The notes under the pieces are model-generated. The model did not search any database and had not been told where the DNA came from. It saw only the letters and a list, made by a program, of their open reading frames with translations. A stretch of DNA of 64,000 nt. Origin: Ailurus styani (taxonomy: Eukaryota; Chordata; Mammalia; Carnivora; Ailuridae). The stretch covers positions 2,388,420-2,452,419 of the forward strand of contig LNAC01000135.1 of the NCBI GenBank assembly GCA_002007465.1, read 5' to 3'. This document shows positions 1 through 12,069 of the stretch, in pieces. Position 1 is the stretch's first letter, and the number at the start of each line of letters is the position of its first letter. The position numbers and the translations under genes were made by a program.

Positions 1-711
1 TCTCTTAGCTCCATGCCCTTCCCTCCACACCCCAAACCCTTTCTAAATCGGGCCTTCAATACTTCCTACCTGGCCCAATATCTGGATCTGTCTGACTCTT
101 TTTGTCCTTTTGCTTTTGTAGTCTCTCTCCCCTCTGTTTAAAAACCTTTAAAATCTTGTTGAATGAAGTCTTCATTTCGTAGTTGGGGGCCAGAATCCCT
201 GGCTGTGTGGCTTCCAACTTACCGTGTCAACTTCAGTTCCCACCCGACAACTGCAGCTGGGCCTGCCCTTGAGCGTGCTGGCATCAAATGGGACCACTCG
301 ACATTGCCCACTGAGCCTTTGCACTTGCCTTTTCCTCTGCGTCGGATGGCTTTCTCTTACTTCTACCTGCCAAAGTCCTACCTGCTGAGACCCAGGTCAA
401 ATTTTGCCTCCTCTGGCCACGATATCCCTGCTCAAAGCAGTGTCTCCTGGCTCTGAACGTCTACAGTGGTTCCATACCCTGTGCTCTAATTATTTGTGTG
501 TCTCACCCTCTTTTAAAAGAGTGCAAGGAAACATAAAATAAAAGAGTGCAAGGAGTCTTTCTTGTTCATTCTTCCATCTCTCATAGTGCCTAGCACAGGG
601 CCTGACATTTACTGTCAATAATAACAGAAACAATAATAAACTTTGTCCAAATATTCATCGTAAAACACAATAAGAGATCCATCTAAAGATGTGATTTTAA
701 TTAACACACAG
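1..711. other. KLHL23 intron (left edge)
   Basis: No coding exon, RNA gene or clearly named repeat seen; the frames open here have no recognisable protein. Confidence 0.6.
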
Positions 712-864
712 GCGTGGGAAATGCAACTGCCTGCGTCTTACACGAAGTTATCTACGTCATTGGCGGCCACTGTGGCTACAGAGGGAGCTGCACCTACGAC
801 AAGGTCCAGAGCTACAACTCAGATATCAATGAGTGGAGCCTCATCACCTCCAGTCCACATCCAG
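712..864 (+). CDS. KLHL23: KLHL23 penultimate coding exon (kelch repeat)
   Basis: 153-bp exon. The acceptor AG is at 710-711 after a pyrimidine-poor tract, and the donor GTAATT starts at 865. It encodes one kelch blade with [13 protein letters not shown] followed by NEWSLI. It begins with the last two bases of a Gly codon and ends with the first base of a Glu codon. Confidence 0.92.
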
Positions 865-3800
865 GTAATTAAATACTGTTCCAAAGAGCACATGTTGTAA
901 TACAGTTTAGAGTATGAAGGACAGCTAAAAATGGCCTGGAAAAAGAAAATGCTAGATTTACAGCAGGCTACCCATGGGTGTAATTAGAAGGCTCAAAATA
1001 TTCATATGCCCATCTCACAGTAATCATAGGCTATTCTGATTAGATCACATCTACACATAGTTTCTCTGATGTCCTTACAAAACAGATTTTAAGCCTGGGT
1101 GGTTAAAAATGGTATTTTCTTTAAAATTTTTTTTCACCTAGATTATTTTGTTGTGTTTCTCATTCCTCTGTTGTGTGCTTTCTTTCATGTATATGCATTA
1201 TATAAAACACAATACTTACAGACAGTTAAAAAACACTAGTCTGATACAGATGGCCAACAGACACATGAAAAAATGTTGAACATCACTTGGCATCAGGGAA
1301 ATACAAATCAAAACCGCAATGAGATACCACCCCACACTGGTCAAGAGGGCTAAAATTAAGAAGTCAGGAAGTGACAGAGGTTGGCAAGGATGAGGAGAAA
1401 GGGGAACCCTCTTACACTGTTGGTGGGAATGCAAGCTGGTGCAGCCACTCTGGAAAACAGTATGAAGGTTCCTCAAGAAGTTAAAAAAGTTAAGAAGTTA
1501 ATCATTTTTTTATGATCCAGCAATTGTGCTACTGGGTATTTACCCCAAAGATACAAATGTAATGATTGGAAGGGGTACCTGCACCCCAATGTTCATAGCA
1601 GCAATGTCCACAATAGCCAAACTATGGAAAGAGCCCAGATGTCCATCGACAGAGGAATAGATAAAGAAGACATGGTATATATACATAATGGAATATTACT
1701 CAGCCATCAGAAAGGATGAATACTTACCATTTACATGGACATGGGTGGAACTAGAGGATATTGTGCTGAGTGAAATAAATCAATCAGAGGAAGACCATTA
1801 TCATATGGTTTCACTCATATGTAGAATATAAGAAACAGCACAGAGGACCAAGGGGAAAGGAAGGAAAACTGAATGGGAAGTTATTGGAGAGGGAGAAAAA
1901 CCTTGAGACACTCTTAACTGTAGGAAACAAACTGAGTGTCGCTGGAGGGGAGGTGGGGGCTGGGGTGACTGGGTGATGGGCATTAAGGAGGACACATGAT
2001 GTGATGAGCACTGGGTGTTATATGCAACTGGTAAATTACTGAACACTACATCTGAAACTAATGATGTACTGTATGTTGGCTAATTGAATTTAAATTTTTT
2101 TAAAAAGTCACCAAACTATGAAAAAAAAAAAAAGCACTAGTCTGTCAAACAGTTGTGGGAGAGTACCCATTGATTGAGTTCAACAGGAGATGGTTTCTTC
2201 TTTTAAAAGCATGTTCTTTCTGGGTTTCAATAACTATTAAGCACTTACTCCTGCAATGGTCAGAACCCTGTGTTAGCCTTAGTTTAACAATCAGGAAGAG
2301 GACATGTGGTCTGCCCACAAGGAATGGCTGGCCTTCTGCCTTCTGTGCCTTTGTTCTTTGACTTGTCTCTTTGTGAAGAGCTCCGAGAGAAGTATGAGCC
2401 ATAGCCTGTTATAGTTATGACATATGTTTGAGACTTTTCCTTAGGAAAGATTTATATTACCATATCACTACACTACTTTGAATCATTTACCATATAGGAT
2501 AAGGCTTCTTTCTCTGTGCGTCATTGGTGAGCATGATTGAAATTCGCAAGCTTGAACCATCTGAGAGTGATAGTAACAGTTAATCTTCCTGAAGACTTTC
2601 TATAGATCAGGAACTGACTAAGCACTTTACACGTAGCATTACCTTAATTTCTGCCTACAGCCTTGTGAATAGGTATTGTTTACCCTCATTTTACGTATTT
2701 AGAAATGGAGGCAAGAAAGGATAAGGTCACACAGTTTGGAAGTGGTGGACCAGGATTGATTTCGGCAGTCTGATTATATGCTCTGTGCTAACCACTGAGC
2801 AGCCTCCCTCTCCTTAAGGGAGCGGGCTGTCCTGCTCTTGACCAGTGCAACTGTATCCACGTGGACAACATACATTTCATCTCGAGGTTCAGGGGAAGCA
2901 CCCTGCACCTGTGCTGCATCTCCATGTGCCACGGGCTTTGCCTACAAGACACTTCAGCCGCAGGCTGTCCTGGCTCTGAAGACATCATGGAACGGGTAGC
3001 TGTCTCTCTCTTGGTAGCCCAGATGTATAAGCCCAGACTCCCACCACCTTCTGTTATGACCAATGGAGTCACAATGGAAGGTAATAATACCAGCTCATGT
3101 TGAGCAATAGCTAACATTTATCTAATAAGTATGAGCCAGGCACTGACCATCCCAGTAATTTTATACGTTGCAATCTATTTAAACCTCACAGCAATCCTGT
3201 GAGCTAGGTACTACTATTATCTCATTTTGCAGGTCACTGGGGCACAGAGACAGTAAATAAATTGCCCAAGATCAGCTAGCTAGTGCTTGTTAGAGGTGAG
3301 GTTCAAATCCAGGCAATCCAGCGGGGAGGCCATGTTTTCAACAACCGTGCTGTTATCTCATTTGATCTTCCTGTTAACCTTATCAGTTAGACATGACTTT
3401 GACATCTTTACAAAGAAAATCCAATATATGAAAAGTCAGATTAACAAATTAGAGGGCAGTTATTTACATTACAAATTTAATATATATTTCACGTAAGGTT
3501 TCCTTTAAAAATGAGCATCTTGTAACAGAGCTAAGTTGCATGTACCTTGTTCACTGCTTAAAGGGGAGTCTTTGAAAGGCAATGAGGTGCCAACGCATGA
3601 AAATCCATGGCCGACTGAAAAATCAGTCAGAAATAAATATTAGATTCGAGTATAAATCAATGGAAACATATAATCACGTCTGTCAAGTTTTGCTTTCCAT
3701 TTGACTTTTTCCTGACATAATGCAAGAAACAATGGTAGCAAATTGGCACCCTGCCTGGTCTGTTCTTTTTGGCTTTCAGTGCTTAAGATATTTTTAACTA

Positions 3801-6800
3801 GCTTGCTACCAATATTTAAAATTTGGGAGATTTCAAATAAAAATCATGATTTCTGGCCTTTAGAAAAATTGTAGCAACCTTGGAGCACATTCCTTTTTGG
3901 CAGGGATCACTGGAGCCACGTAGCGGCTGCTCGCTTTTAGATGGCACCTGTGGGCTGCATTTCACTAGCCTCTTCCATTCTCATCCTGCCATAGACCTGG
4001 AGGCCCATGCTCTTGCTTCTCCTACCCCAAGCCTGCTTCATTCAACGAGTCTGTTAGCTCCTTAGCCCTTGAAGGCATTTGGATTTGCATCGTGTGAACT
4101 GTAGCAAGGTATGCTTCTTTTGCATTGTAGGAGCACCTCCTGACGAACGTAAAGTGCCAGTCTTGGGCCTCGCTTACAGATACATAGATCAGACTACAAA
4201 GAAATCGTGACTACTGTTATTTTTCAAGGATAATATAAATGTCATCTTTTTTTCTCAATGCCTTTAATGGTGGTAGTTTTGGATAGTTAAAAACCAGGGG
4301 ACTCTAATTCCATTAAATGCAAGATAACATTTATTGAGACCTTACCTTGGGCAGGATACCATTCTAGTTATTCTGTAAGACACAAAGGTGATTAAGAGCT
4401 AGTCTCCTACTGATACAGGAACCCAGAATATAGTGACAAATATACATACATAACAGGAATATGAGGCAGTTATACAAGTAAGTGCTCTTGAATTTGAGGG
4501 TAAAAAAGCTTGAGTCTAAGGGAAATCTGGAAATCTTAAAATTCCAGGAGTATGTTGTTATGAGTTAGGCCTTAAAGAATGGCTACAGTTAAGGTATTTT
4601 TTGAAGAAATGTTTTCTGGCAGAAAGCCAGCGATGGGAGGCAGAAAGGGAAGTTCCAGGTTTATTTGGGTACTTGAGAGTTTAGTTGGGGATGGATATGA
4701 TGAGATGTGAGAAGGTAGGATGAGAGATTGGAGGGGAGAGTTCAGGTGAGGAGCATTTCATGGAGGGCTTCGAATGGCAGTCAGGAGAACTTTAAAAATG
4801 GAGAACTACCAAAGGTTTTGAACCTTTTAGAACAGATTAGGAGGAAGACAGCGGGGAAATCTGTTAAAATAGTTGTAATACACCAGGTGAGATAACTGTG
4901 GAGGACTGGTTGGATCACCCCCGAGAGCTGTCCAGCAAGCAATGGGAAATACGGGTCTGCAGCTCAGGAGGAAGAGTGGGGCTGAGTTTAGAGATCTAGG
5001 TGTCATTTGCTTGGAGGCGATGACTGTGGGTATGGGGGTGGTTGAGGTGCATTGGGAGGGTAGGACTAAGAGTACAGCTCTGCACAGAGTCTTGGGAAAC
5101 AGCACTGGTTAAGGGATGAGCTGGGAAGGAAGAGTGTGGGAAGACCAGGGAAGAAGCAGAAAGTAATAAAGGGATAAGCTATGGAGAGCTACGTCAAGTG
5201 GGAAGAGAGTTCTCTCCTGGCTCCACCATTTAGTCACATGGCTCATCTTGGGTGGTGGCTTAAGCTCTTGGGTCTTACTTTCTAGTAAAGAAGTTAGATT
5301 AGATAAGCTCTACAGTTCTTTTCAATGAGAATAATCTTAAGGAAATATGTCTAAATCATTTCAGCGGATATTGAATACCTGAAAATATTGTGGTTGTGAA
5401 TTCCTGCGTGGCTTTCTTCATATCACTTATGCAACACTGAATACAGAGTGCTGTGTATTTATAGTGAATATTTATGTGTAAACTTTTTGAGCCATGACAG
5501 ATGGTGCCATTCTTGTACTTAGTTTGAAATTGTTCATTCCTTTGTTTGCCCAGTAGAGGTTTGCTGCATGTTTCCCACGTGTGATGTGCTAGGAGCTCAG
5601 TAAACAAGGCACAGTCCTTTGGGCTCAGTAGCTTCATAGAGTGACCAACAGGAAAAAGGCTGTTATACAGCTATGAAAGAAAAGGTTTCCATCAACAATA
5701 ACAGAAGGTTATGTTGTATTTGGATAACGGGGAAAAGACCATCAAGAACCACCATATTTTTTTTTTCTGTTTTTAAAGTTTATTTATTTGAGTAATCTCC
5801 ACATGGATCATGGGGCTTGAACTCCCAACCATAAGATCAAGAGTTGCATGTTCTTCCAACTGAGCCAGCCAGATGCCCCAGGAATCACCTTATTTTAAAC
5901 ATTTTTTCCTGCTATAGGAAGATTAAGATATTTTTCTTAAGAACTACAAATTGAGGATTTTTTGGTAAACATTGAAATTTAAGAAAAGCCTAGTGAACTC
6001 GTTGAATCACACCAACTGATAAAATTTCTGAATTACTAATTTTCACAACCATTTGATAGAATGATTCATCTAACTTATATAAACAATGTTTCATAAGTAC
6101 CAAAACAAATAAATTCTATAAAAATTCTGCATGTAAAATAACTGGAAACCCAGGTAAAATAAATGAGGTTTTCAGACATGGAAGAATTCTTATTTTCCTA
6201 GCTGTCAGATACTTGAAAACAACTTAATGTGGACTCATCTTCTGACATTTTTTCTTAGCCTTTGAAACCTAGATAGCAAGAACTTTACTAATAAGAATGT
6301 GTTTGCATTCTTAGAGGGGAAAATCACATTTTTGATTATACATTCTCTCTTTCTAAAGGGGGGTTTATAGGCTTTTTCCCCCACAAAATAACAGGAATGT
6401 ACATTTGGGTACAGAGGGTACAAGTTCCAATTCATTCTTTGATCCAACAAACTTTTATTGAGTCTGTACAAGATTCCAGACACTTGCCATTCCCCAGTAG
6501 GGATGGAGTAGTGGACAGGACGCAGATCCTACACTGTCGGAGGGGAGAGGGACAGTCACCAAGTAACATCAGACAGTGAGAAGTGCTGAGGAGAACATGC
6601 AAGCAGGGTGAGGTGGTGGGAATGCCTGCCTGGCCACGTCAGGCTGGGTGGTCAAGGGAGGGCCCTCTGCGGAGATGGCTGTAAGATGAGACCTGGATGA
6701 TAAGAAGGGGGCTGCTGTGCAAAGTCCTGGGAACAGAAGAGTTTCTAGGTAGAAGGAAGCCCTCAACAATGGCAAGCTGAGTCTTCGTTTATTTGCCGGA

Positions 6801-8083
6801 ACGTTAGGGCCCCTGACAAGTCCTGCTCTTCCTCCAGGCCTGCAGCTAGAGGTATTTAAATGTAATCCTATGGTTGATACTCCCAGAGAATGAAGTCACC
6901 GGTCAGTAGTGGTGCTGGAAATGGGAACGGGGGAGAAGCACGGCTGGGACCAGGGTGAGGCAAGAGCGACGCAGGAGGCACAGGATCGGAGTCCCTCAGA
7001 GAATGTGGGCAGCCTTGCGTTTGGCACTGTGGGGACCTCATCTGCTTCTCCCTGGTGACAGTGCTGGGGCGGGAGAGGAAGTGAGGTTGCAGAAGAGCCG
7101 GGTGCCCTGATTGCATGTAGATGGGGTGTGTGTGTGGGGGGCACATAACATGGGAAAAATTAAAACAGCCCAGAAGGCTGACCCCCCTCCCCCACCTCCA
7201 GAGGCCGACTCACAGCCCAGGACCCAGACCTCACACAGCAGCTGTCTGCCTTTGAGCTGCTTTTAGTCTCTTAGGATCATAGACTGTAGTTCCCCACTAA
7301 TCTGGTTGTGTCCTTAACTTGAGCCGCAGTGTGAGAGAGGCAAGCCAGGTCCTCCATCCGGCCCCCGGGGCTGCAGAGCGCCTGCCCCTGGTTGCAGCGG
7401 TGGGGGGGGGGGGGTTACTGAGACTCGAAGGAGCCTACACCAGTTCCCTCTGACGTCTTCATGTCAGAAGGTCTTGTACCCAGAGGTGTTGAATAAAAGG
7501 TGCTTGTGCTGAGTAGTGGTCTGAGGATGAGTCCCTCCCTGGCACCCTGAAAATCCAGACGAAGGGTCACCTGAGAGAGAATGGCAGGGAGAGGTCCTCT
7601 GAATCGGGTGATAGGGGAAGGGTTTTAAGGCTCAGTATTGCGGTGGAGGAATCAAAAGGTCGAGACGACTTGATTTTCATATGCTGCATTGAAAGGGATT
7701 ATTCCATCACCAGCCTAAGGCATCGCTTTTGTTTGTTATCCTAACAAAATTTTGTTTTTTTCTTTTTAATAGAATATGGATTGTGTTCGGTTCCATTTGA
7801 AAATAAGCTCTATCTAGTTGGTGGACAAACTACAATCACGGAATGCTATGACCCTGAACAAAATGAATGGAGAGAAATAGCTCCCATGATGGAAAGGAGG
7901 ATGGAGTGTGGTGCCGTCATCATGAATGGATGTATTTATGTCACTGGGGGATATTCCTACTCGAAGGGAACATATCTGCAGAGCATTGAGAAATATGATC
8001 CCGATCTTAATAAGTGGGAGATAGTGGGCAACCTTCCAAGCGCCATGCGGTCCCATGGGTGTGTTTGCGTGTATAATGTCTGA
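712..8083 (+). CDS. KLHL23: KLHL23, 3' part (last two coding exons; gene is partial at the left edge)
   Basis: Kelch-like family protein. By family, members carry an N-terminal BTB domain, a BACK domain and six C-terminal kelch repeats, and usually act as substrate adaptors of CUL3 ubiquitin ligases. The specific substrate of KLHL23 is not something the sequence shows. Only the C-terminal part is here: exon 712-864 and exon 7773-8083, joined in phase (CCA G|AA gives Glu), 153 residues ending in TGA at 8081-8083. Three kelch blades are visible from their di-glycines ([28 protein letters not shown]) and following tryptophans ([25 protein letters not shown]). The first exon starts in phase 1, so it needs an upstream exon outside the window. 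No frameshift or stop breaks the frame and the splice sites are AG/GT. The symbol rests on my recall of the human protein and on the neighbours SSB and METTL5. Confidence 0.93.
1244..2134 (+). mobile_element. 5'-truncated L1 retrotransposon, 3' end, with target-site duplication
   Basis: Contains the end of L1 ORF2 and its 3' UTR as a plus-strand copy, ending in A13. CACTAGTCTG flanks it at 1234-1243 and 2135-2144. Its ORFs are broken. It sits in the KLHL23 intron. Confidence 0.88.
2575..2800 (+). repeat. MIR SINE
   Basis: Order of blocks matches MIR: ACTAAGCACTTTACAC, CCTTGTGAATAGGTATTG, GGTCACACAG and CTAACCACTGAGC. Confidence 0.7.
3108..3352 (+). repeat. MIR SINE
   Basis: GAGCCAGGCACTGA, CTGTGAGCTAGGTACTACTA, GGCACAGAGACAG and GGTTCAAATCCAGGCA in MIR order. 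Confidence 0.75.
3353..4310. other. KLHL23 intron, no feature recognised
   Basis: AT-rich intronic sequence; no exon or named repeat seen. Confidence 0.5.
4315..5200 (+). repeat. Ancient interspersed repeat, family not named
   Basis: Long purine-rich degenerate copy of a mammalian repeat beginning TTTATTGAGACC. Related pieces occur at 6425-6760, 17540-19015 and 50480-50740. I cannot assign the family by eye. Confidence 0.45.
5757..5880 (-). mobile_element. Short CAN-type SINE
   Basis: tRNA-like head (TGAGCCAGCCAGATGCCCC, read in reverse) and A-tail only; the CT-rich body is absent. Confidence 0.75.
5881..6424. other. KLHL23 intron, no feature recognised
   Basis: AT-rich; nothing supportable seen. 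Confidence 0.5.
6425..6760 (+). repeat. Ancient interspersed repeat, family not named
   Basis: Begins CTTTTATTGAGTCTGTACAAG and continues in the same order as the copy at 4315-5200. Confidence 0.45.
6761..7772. other. KLHL23 intron, GC-richer, no gene
   Basis: Includes a 13-G run at 7402-7414. No exon supported. Confidence 0.5.
7773..8083 (+). CDS. KLHL23: KLHL23 terminal coding exon (last kelch repeats and stop)
   Basis: The acceptor is TTTTTAATAG at 7763-7772. The exon reads [18 protein letters not shown] and so on through two kelch blades, ending VCVYNV-stop at 8081-8083. The frame is open across all 102 codons and there is no internal ATG requirement because the exon is internal to the protein. 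Confidence 0.94.
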
Positions 8084-8130
8084 TTGAATCCATAGAAATG
8101 ACCCAGTAATCGCTATTTCAGGGTGTAGTT

Positions 8131-8158
8131 AAAAAGAGAGAGAGAGAGAGAGAGAGAC
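8131..8158 (+). repeat. (AG)n microsatellite in KLHL23 3' UTR
   Basis: Perfect GA dinucleotide run about 50 bases after the stop codon. Confidence 0.9.
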
Positions 8159-8939
8159 AGAATTCGGGATTCGGAGTCCCTTACTTATCATTGTGGCCTG
8201 GCACATAAATGGGTGAATTCCCATGTCTAACCCCTGCTCTTCACCTTAACGAAGTGATTAATGGAAAATCCTATTGTATTTACAGTTGAATCAGTAGGGT
8301 TAACACCCTATAATCTCTGCTTTTCAAGATAATACGGAGTTTTGGACACTTGGTAATAAGTGAAATACCTTTGTAGTGAATTTTTCTCCTGGTAGCATCA
8401 ACACTGGGTGCAGGTCAGAATCATTCTTTGGAAGGAAATGTCTCTTCTGACCCTGTAATGTACTAGTGTATATTAAGGTTCCATTTAGCTAGCAAGGAAT
8501 TTGAAATTTAAGGAGGGAATCTTCTCTACCTCTACAAAATCAACACTTTAAAACAGCATTTTTCCATGGTTAGATGTATTTAGAATGTGGATTTACTTTA
8601 AGTGTTTCTTTATAGTGTGTATAATTTATTGTTCTTCTTTATTTGCTGACTGCCTGAGGTATACAAGATACTGTGCAAAAGATTATTACTGTTCAGAGTT
8701 TACAAACTAAATTTAAAAGAATAACAAATCTGCAAAATTGCAGAGAAAATAGTTAAATATTTGCTAATGCTAAGAGCTATTTTTAATTTTAAGCCTTGAT
8801 GTAAATTGCTAGTTTAGGTGCCTTTAGTTCAAGCATGTTAGAAAAATCCTCTTTATTCGTACGTATAGATACATATCTGCATACAAAGATTGAATTTTAG
8901 AGCCAGAAAGCATGTAGAACACTTGTGATGTAATAGAAA

Positions 8940-9060
8940 ATACATTGATGAGAAATCTGCATTCGTTTCCCAGCTGTGCCACTAACTAGATTTTTTGTAA
9001 CTTGAATTGAGTCACAGTCACTTAACCTCTCCTTGATTATAGTTTCGTGACCTATGCACT
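8940..9060 (+). repeat. MIR-like fragment
   Basis: CCCAGCTGTGCCACTAACTAG and CACTTAACCTCTCCTTG follow the MIR order. Confidence 0.45.
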
Positions 9061-9399
9061 TTGGGTGATAGATGTGCCTACATGTGGGTCCCCCTAACCC
9101 CTGCGGCAGTTAGAGGTAGCCTGGGTGGCTGGAGCTTCTGGGCAGAAACACCTTTGTCCTCTTTCCCCAGCGTGCCTGCAGTGTTACTTTCTGTGTGTGC
9201 CCAAACTTGAAAAAAGTTGGGAAGCACTGCTTAAGTTAGCTGAAGTTTTAGTGATCTGTAAGACCATCTATCCACATTCTTCATTTTCTTAAAGAGACAG
9301 TAATTATTTTTAACTTAAAATATGGAAGTTGAAACCTATCTAATACTTTTGATTTTTTTTTAAAGAAACTGTTCAGTGCATTCATTTCAGATGGTATTT

Positions 9400-9890
9400 A
9401 AAATAGACACAACCCTTTGGGAATGCAATATGGTACCACATAGAAGGAGCCCAAAAAAGGGCCATATCTCTGCCCCATAAATTCTACTCCTAGATTTGTA
9501 ACATGAGTAATATAAAAACAAAGGGAAATGCATGAGGATGTTTATGTCTGCATTATCTATAATAGCAAAAAATTGGAAATAGTCTACGTATCAGAGAAGA
9601 AAGTGGGCTAATAAAATAATGAAGTACCATACTGCCATTAAGATAATTTTTTGGAAGGCTGTAAAAATGTGGCTGTGCCTGTGATATGGTAAGTCAAATA
9701 AGCACAATAGAAAAGAGTATGTGCACTATGATTGCGATTTTGTGAAATCTTTTTGCATGTGGAAGGTAATATGCAAAACTGAAATCCATCGTGTTTGTGT
9801 AGGGGGATGTGGAATGATTTTTAATTTATTTGAATGTTTTTCTTTAATATTTGTGTTTCCAATAAAAATAAGTAAATCACTGTATATGTG
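9400..9890 (+). mobile_element. Old L1 fragment
   Basis: CATTATCTATAATAGCAAAAA and the following order are typical of the L1 ORF2/3' UTR junction; strongly diverged. Confidence 0.45.
9861..9866 (+). terminator. Candidate KLHL23 polyadenylation signal AATAAA
   Basis: First AATAAA downstream of the KLHL23 stop. It sits at the end of an L1-like fragment, so it may equally be a relic of that element. Confidence 0.35.
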
Positions 9891-10320
9891 GTAAAACTGC
9901 TTGAATTTGGCCTGAGCGAGTCAAAGGACAGTCAGACTTAGTGAAACCACTAAGTTATAGACTATTTCAATCTATAATTGGGTTATAGACCGTTTTATTG
10001 CTTTCAAGAACACTTAGCAATTAATGCAGGGTCAGTCATGTGATGCCCAGTAGTGTTTTAGAGATCTGTTTTATGGAATAGATGAAAACAATCGGAATCA
10101 CCTTCCCCTGCTTTCAGCTTACTTAGGTCCTATAAAATCCTGACTCTAGTCCAGCCTCTGGGAATTCTTCCCTGCTGCTCAGCCCCAGTAACACTCCCAT
10201 TGTCACATGTAAAGGAGTTATCATTACATATGAGAAGTGTGTATAATTTTGAGTTCATGGATCATATCTTATTCTTAGTTTTTTTCAAGGCCTAACATTT
10301 CATGTGTCTCTCCAGTGTAC

Positions 10321-10520
10321 TCTTTAAGATTTTTTTTTTTAATTTTACAGAGAGAGATCACAAGTAGGCAGAGAGACAGACAGAGAGACAGGCAGAGAGA
10401 GAGGAGGAAGCAGGCTCCCGGCTGAGCAGGGACCCCGATTCGGGGCTCGATCCCAGGATGCTGAGATCATGACCTGAGTTGAAGGCAGAGGCTTAACCCA
10501 CTGAGCCACCCAGGCTCCCT
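10321..10520 (-). mobile_element. CAN SINE (mustelid-like subtype)
   Basis: Full-length reverse copy, flanked by TCTCCAGTGTAC at 10309-10320 and 10520-10531. Confidence 0.92.
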
Positions 10521-10907
10521 CTCCAGTGTACTTTTTAAAGAAAGATGATGGTGTCAGTTATTTTTACAGAAAAGCATTCCACAGGTGCTTAAAAGATCTC
10601 GAAATAGTTTGTGGCCCGAGGTGTTTAAATTATTGCACCTATTTTCTGTAAAATTCTGTTTTTGCTATTGCTCTGTGCACACAAGAAAGTGTTATGGAAG
10701 GTAAAGTAAACACTTCTGTCAGAATTATCCCAAGTTCCAAATCACTGTAGTATGAGTGAAAAATACTCTACTATAATTAAATGCAAACCATGGCTTTGGA
10801 AGGCTTTGCAGCGCTATTTTGCAAAATAATTAAAATTGTGGAGATGATTTTAAGTATGACTGAAGAGGACTCTTAAGTATCCAAATTTTAAAGTTACTGT
10901 TTCTCAA

Positions 10908-11088
10908 GGTGCCTGGGGGGCTCAGTCAGTAAAGCATCTGACTCCTGAGTTCAGCTCAAGTCAGGATTTGAGCCCGGTGAGATGGAGGCCCCGTGTGGGG
11001 GTCCACGCTGGGTGTGTAGCCTGCTTACAATTCTCTCCCACTCCTTCTGTCCCTCACCCCCACCGCCTCTTTAAATAAACAAATTAAG
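10908..11088 (+). mobile_element. CAN SINE, diverged
   Basis: GTGCCTGGGGGGCTCAGTCAG head, CT-rich body, AAATAAACAAA tail. Confidence 0.85.
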
Positions 11089-11210
11089 TTATAGTTTCTT
11101 ACAAATCATATTTTTAGTTTTGAGCTCCAACCGAAATAGGGTCAGCATGGAGTACTTGCTTAAGGCAGTACATTAGCCTCTGTTTTCACATTCATGTAAA
11201 TACATGCTTG

Positions 11211-11560
11211 TGTTAAGGACTGAATGTTTGTGTCCTCCAAAATTCATAGGCTGAAGCCCTTAGCCCCGATGTGACTGTAGAGATAGGGCCTTATGGAAGT
11301 AATTAAGGTTAACTGAGGTTGTAAGGGCAGGGCTCTGACCAGATAGGCTTGGCGTCCTTTTAAGAGACACCGGAGAACTTTCTCCCTGCCTGTGTGAAGC
11401 CACAGTGAGAAAGCAGCATCTGCAAACCGGAAGGAGAGCTCTCACCAGAACCCGACCTCATCTCAGACTTCCAACCTCCAGAACTGTAAGAAAAATTTCT
11501 GTTGTTTGAGCCACGCAATCTATGGTGTTTGGTTGTTGCAGCCTGAACTGCCTAATAGAG
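11211..11560 (+). mobile_element. MaLR-type solo LTR (MST/MLT1 group)
   Basis: Ordered blocks of a mammalian ERVL-MaLR LTR: CCTCCAAAATTCATAGG, GGCCTTATGG, CTTTTAAGAGACACC, CTCCAGAACTGTAAGAAAAA, CAATCTATGGTGTTT. No internal retroviral sequence adjoins it. Confidence 0.8.
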
Positions 11561-11876
11561 CCCGCAAAGGAGATAGTGCTTTACGTGCGGCCGAGAGGAG
11601 CCGAAGCAGCCAGGTGCAGACAGTCTGTTCCCTAGACAACCCCGCCTTCCCCTCACCCCCTCCCACACAAAGCGACCAGAAACACCTGTTTTATTAGTCT
11701 GGAAATGTCTGAAACTCTATAAAGACAGCTTCATTTTTCTTAGGTGATAGTAGATGTAGCTAGAGGTTTCTGCCTGCCTAGTTCTTGCCAAGACTCTGTC
11801 TGTACTGATGCCTTAACTCCCTCCCTACAGGGACACCCACACATTTTGAAATCGTGAGTCATAAACTGTTAACTCT

Positions 11877-12067
11877 TATTTTATTTATTTTTAGACAGCG
11901 TAAGCAGGGAGTGGGGGAGGGAAGAGGGAGAGGGGAGAGAGAATCTCAAACAGGCTCCACGCTCAGTGTGGAACCCAGTGTGGGGCTTGATCTCAGGACC
12001 ACAAGATCATGACCCCAGCCAAAGCCAAGAGTGGGGTGCTTAACTGACTGAGCCACCCAGGCACACA
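11877..12067 (-). mobile_element. CAN SINE
   Basis: Reverse copy ending TGAGCCACCCAGGCACAC. Confidence 0.9.
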
Positions 12068-12069
12068 CC

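Larger units (their letters stand above)
8084..9880 (+). other. KLHL23: Probable KLHL23 3' UTR
   Basis: Sequence after the stop codon up to the first AATAAA on the plus strand (9861-9866). The UTR would start with an (AG)n tract 50 bases after the stop and include an old MIR-like and an L1-like segment. The end is inferred from the signal alone; no transcript evidence is available to me. Confidence 0.4.
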
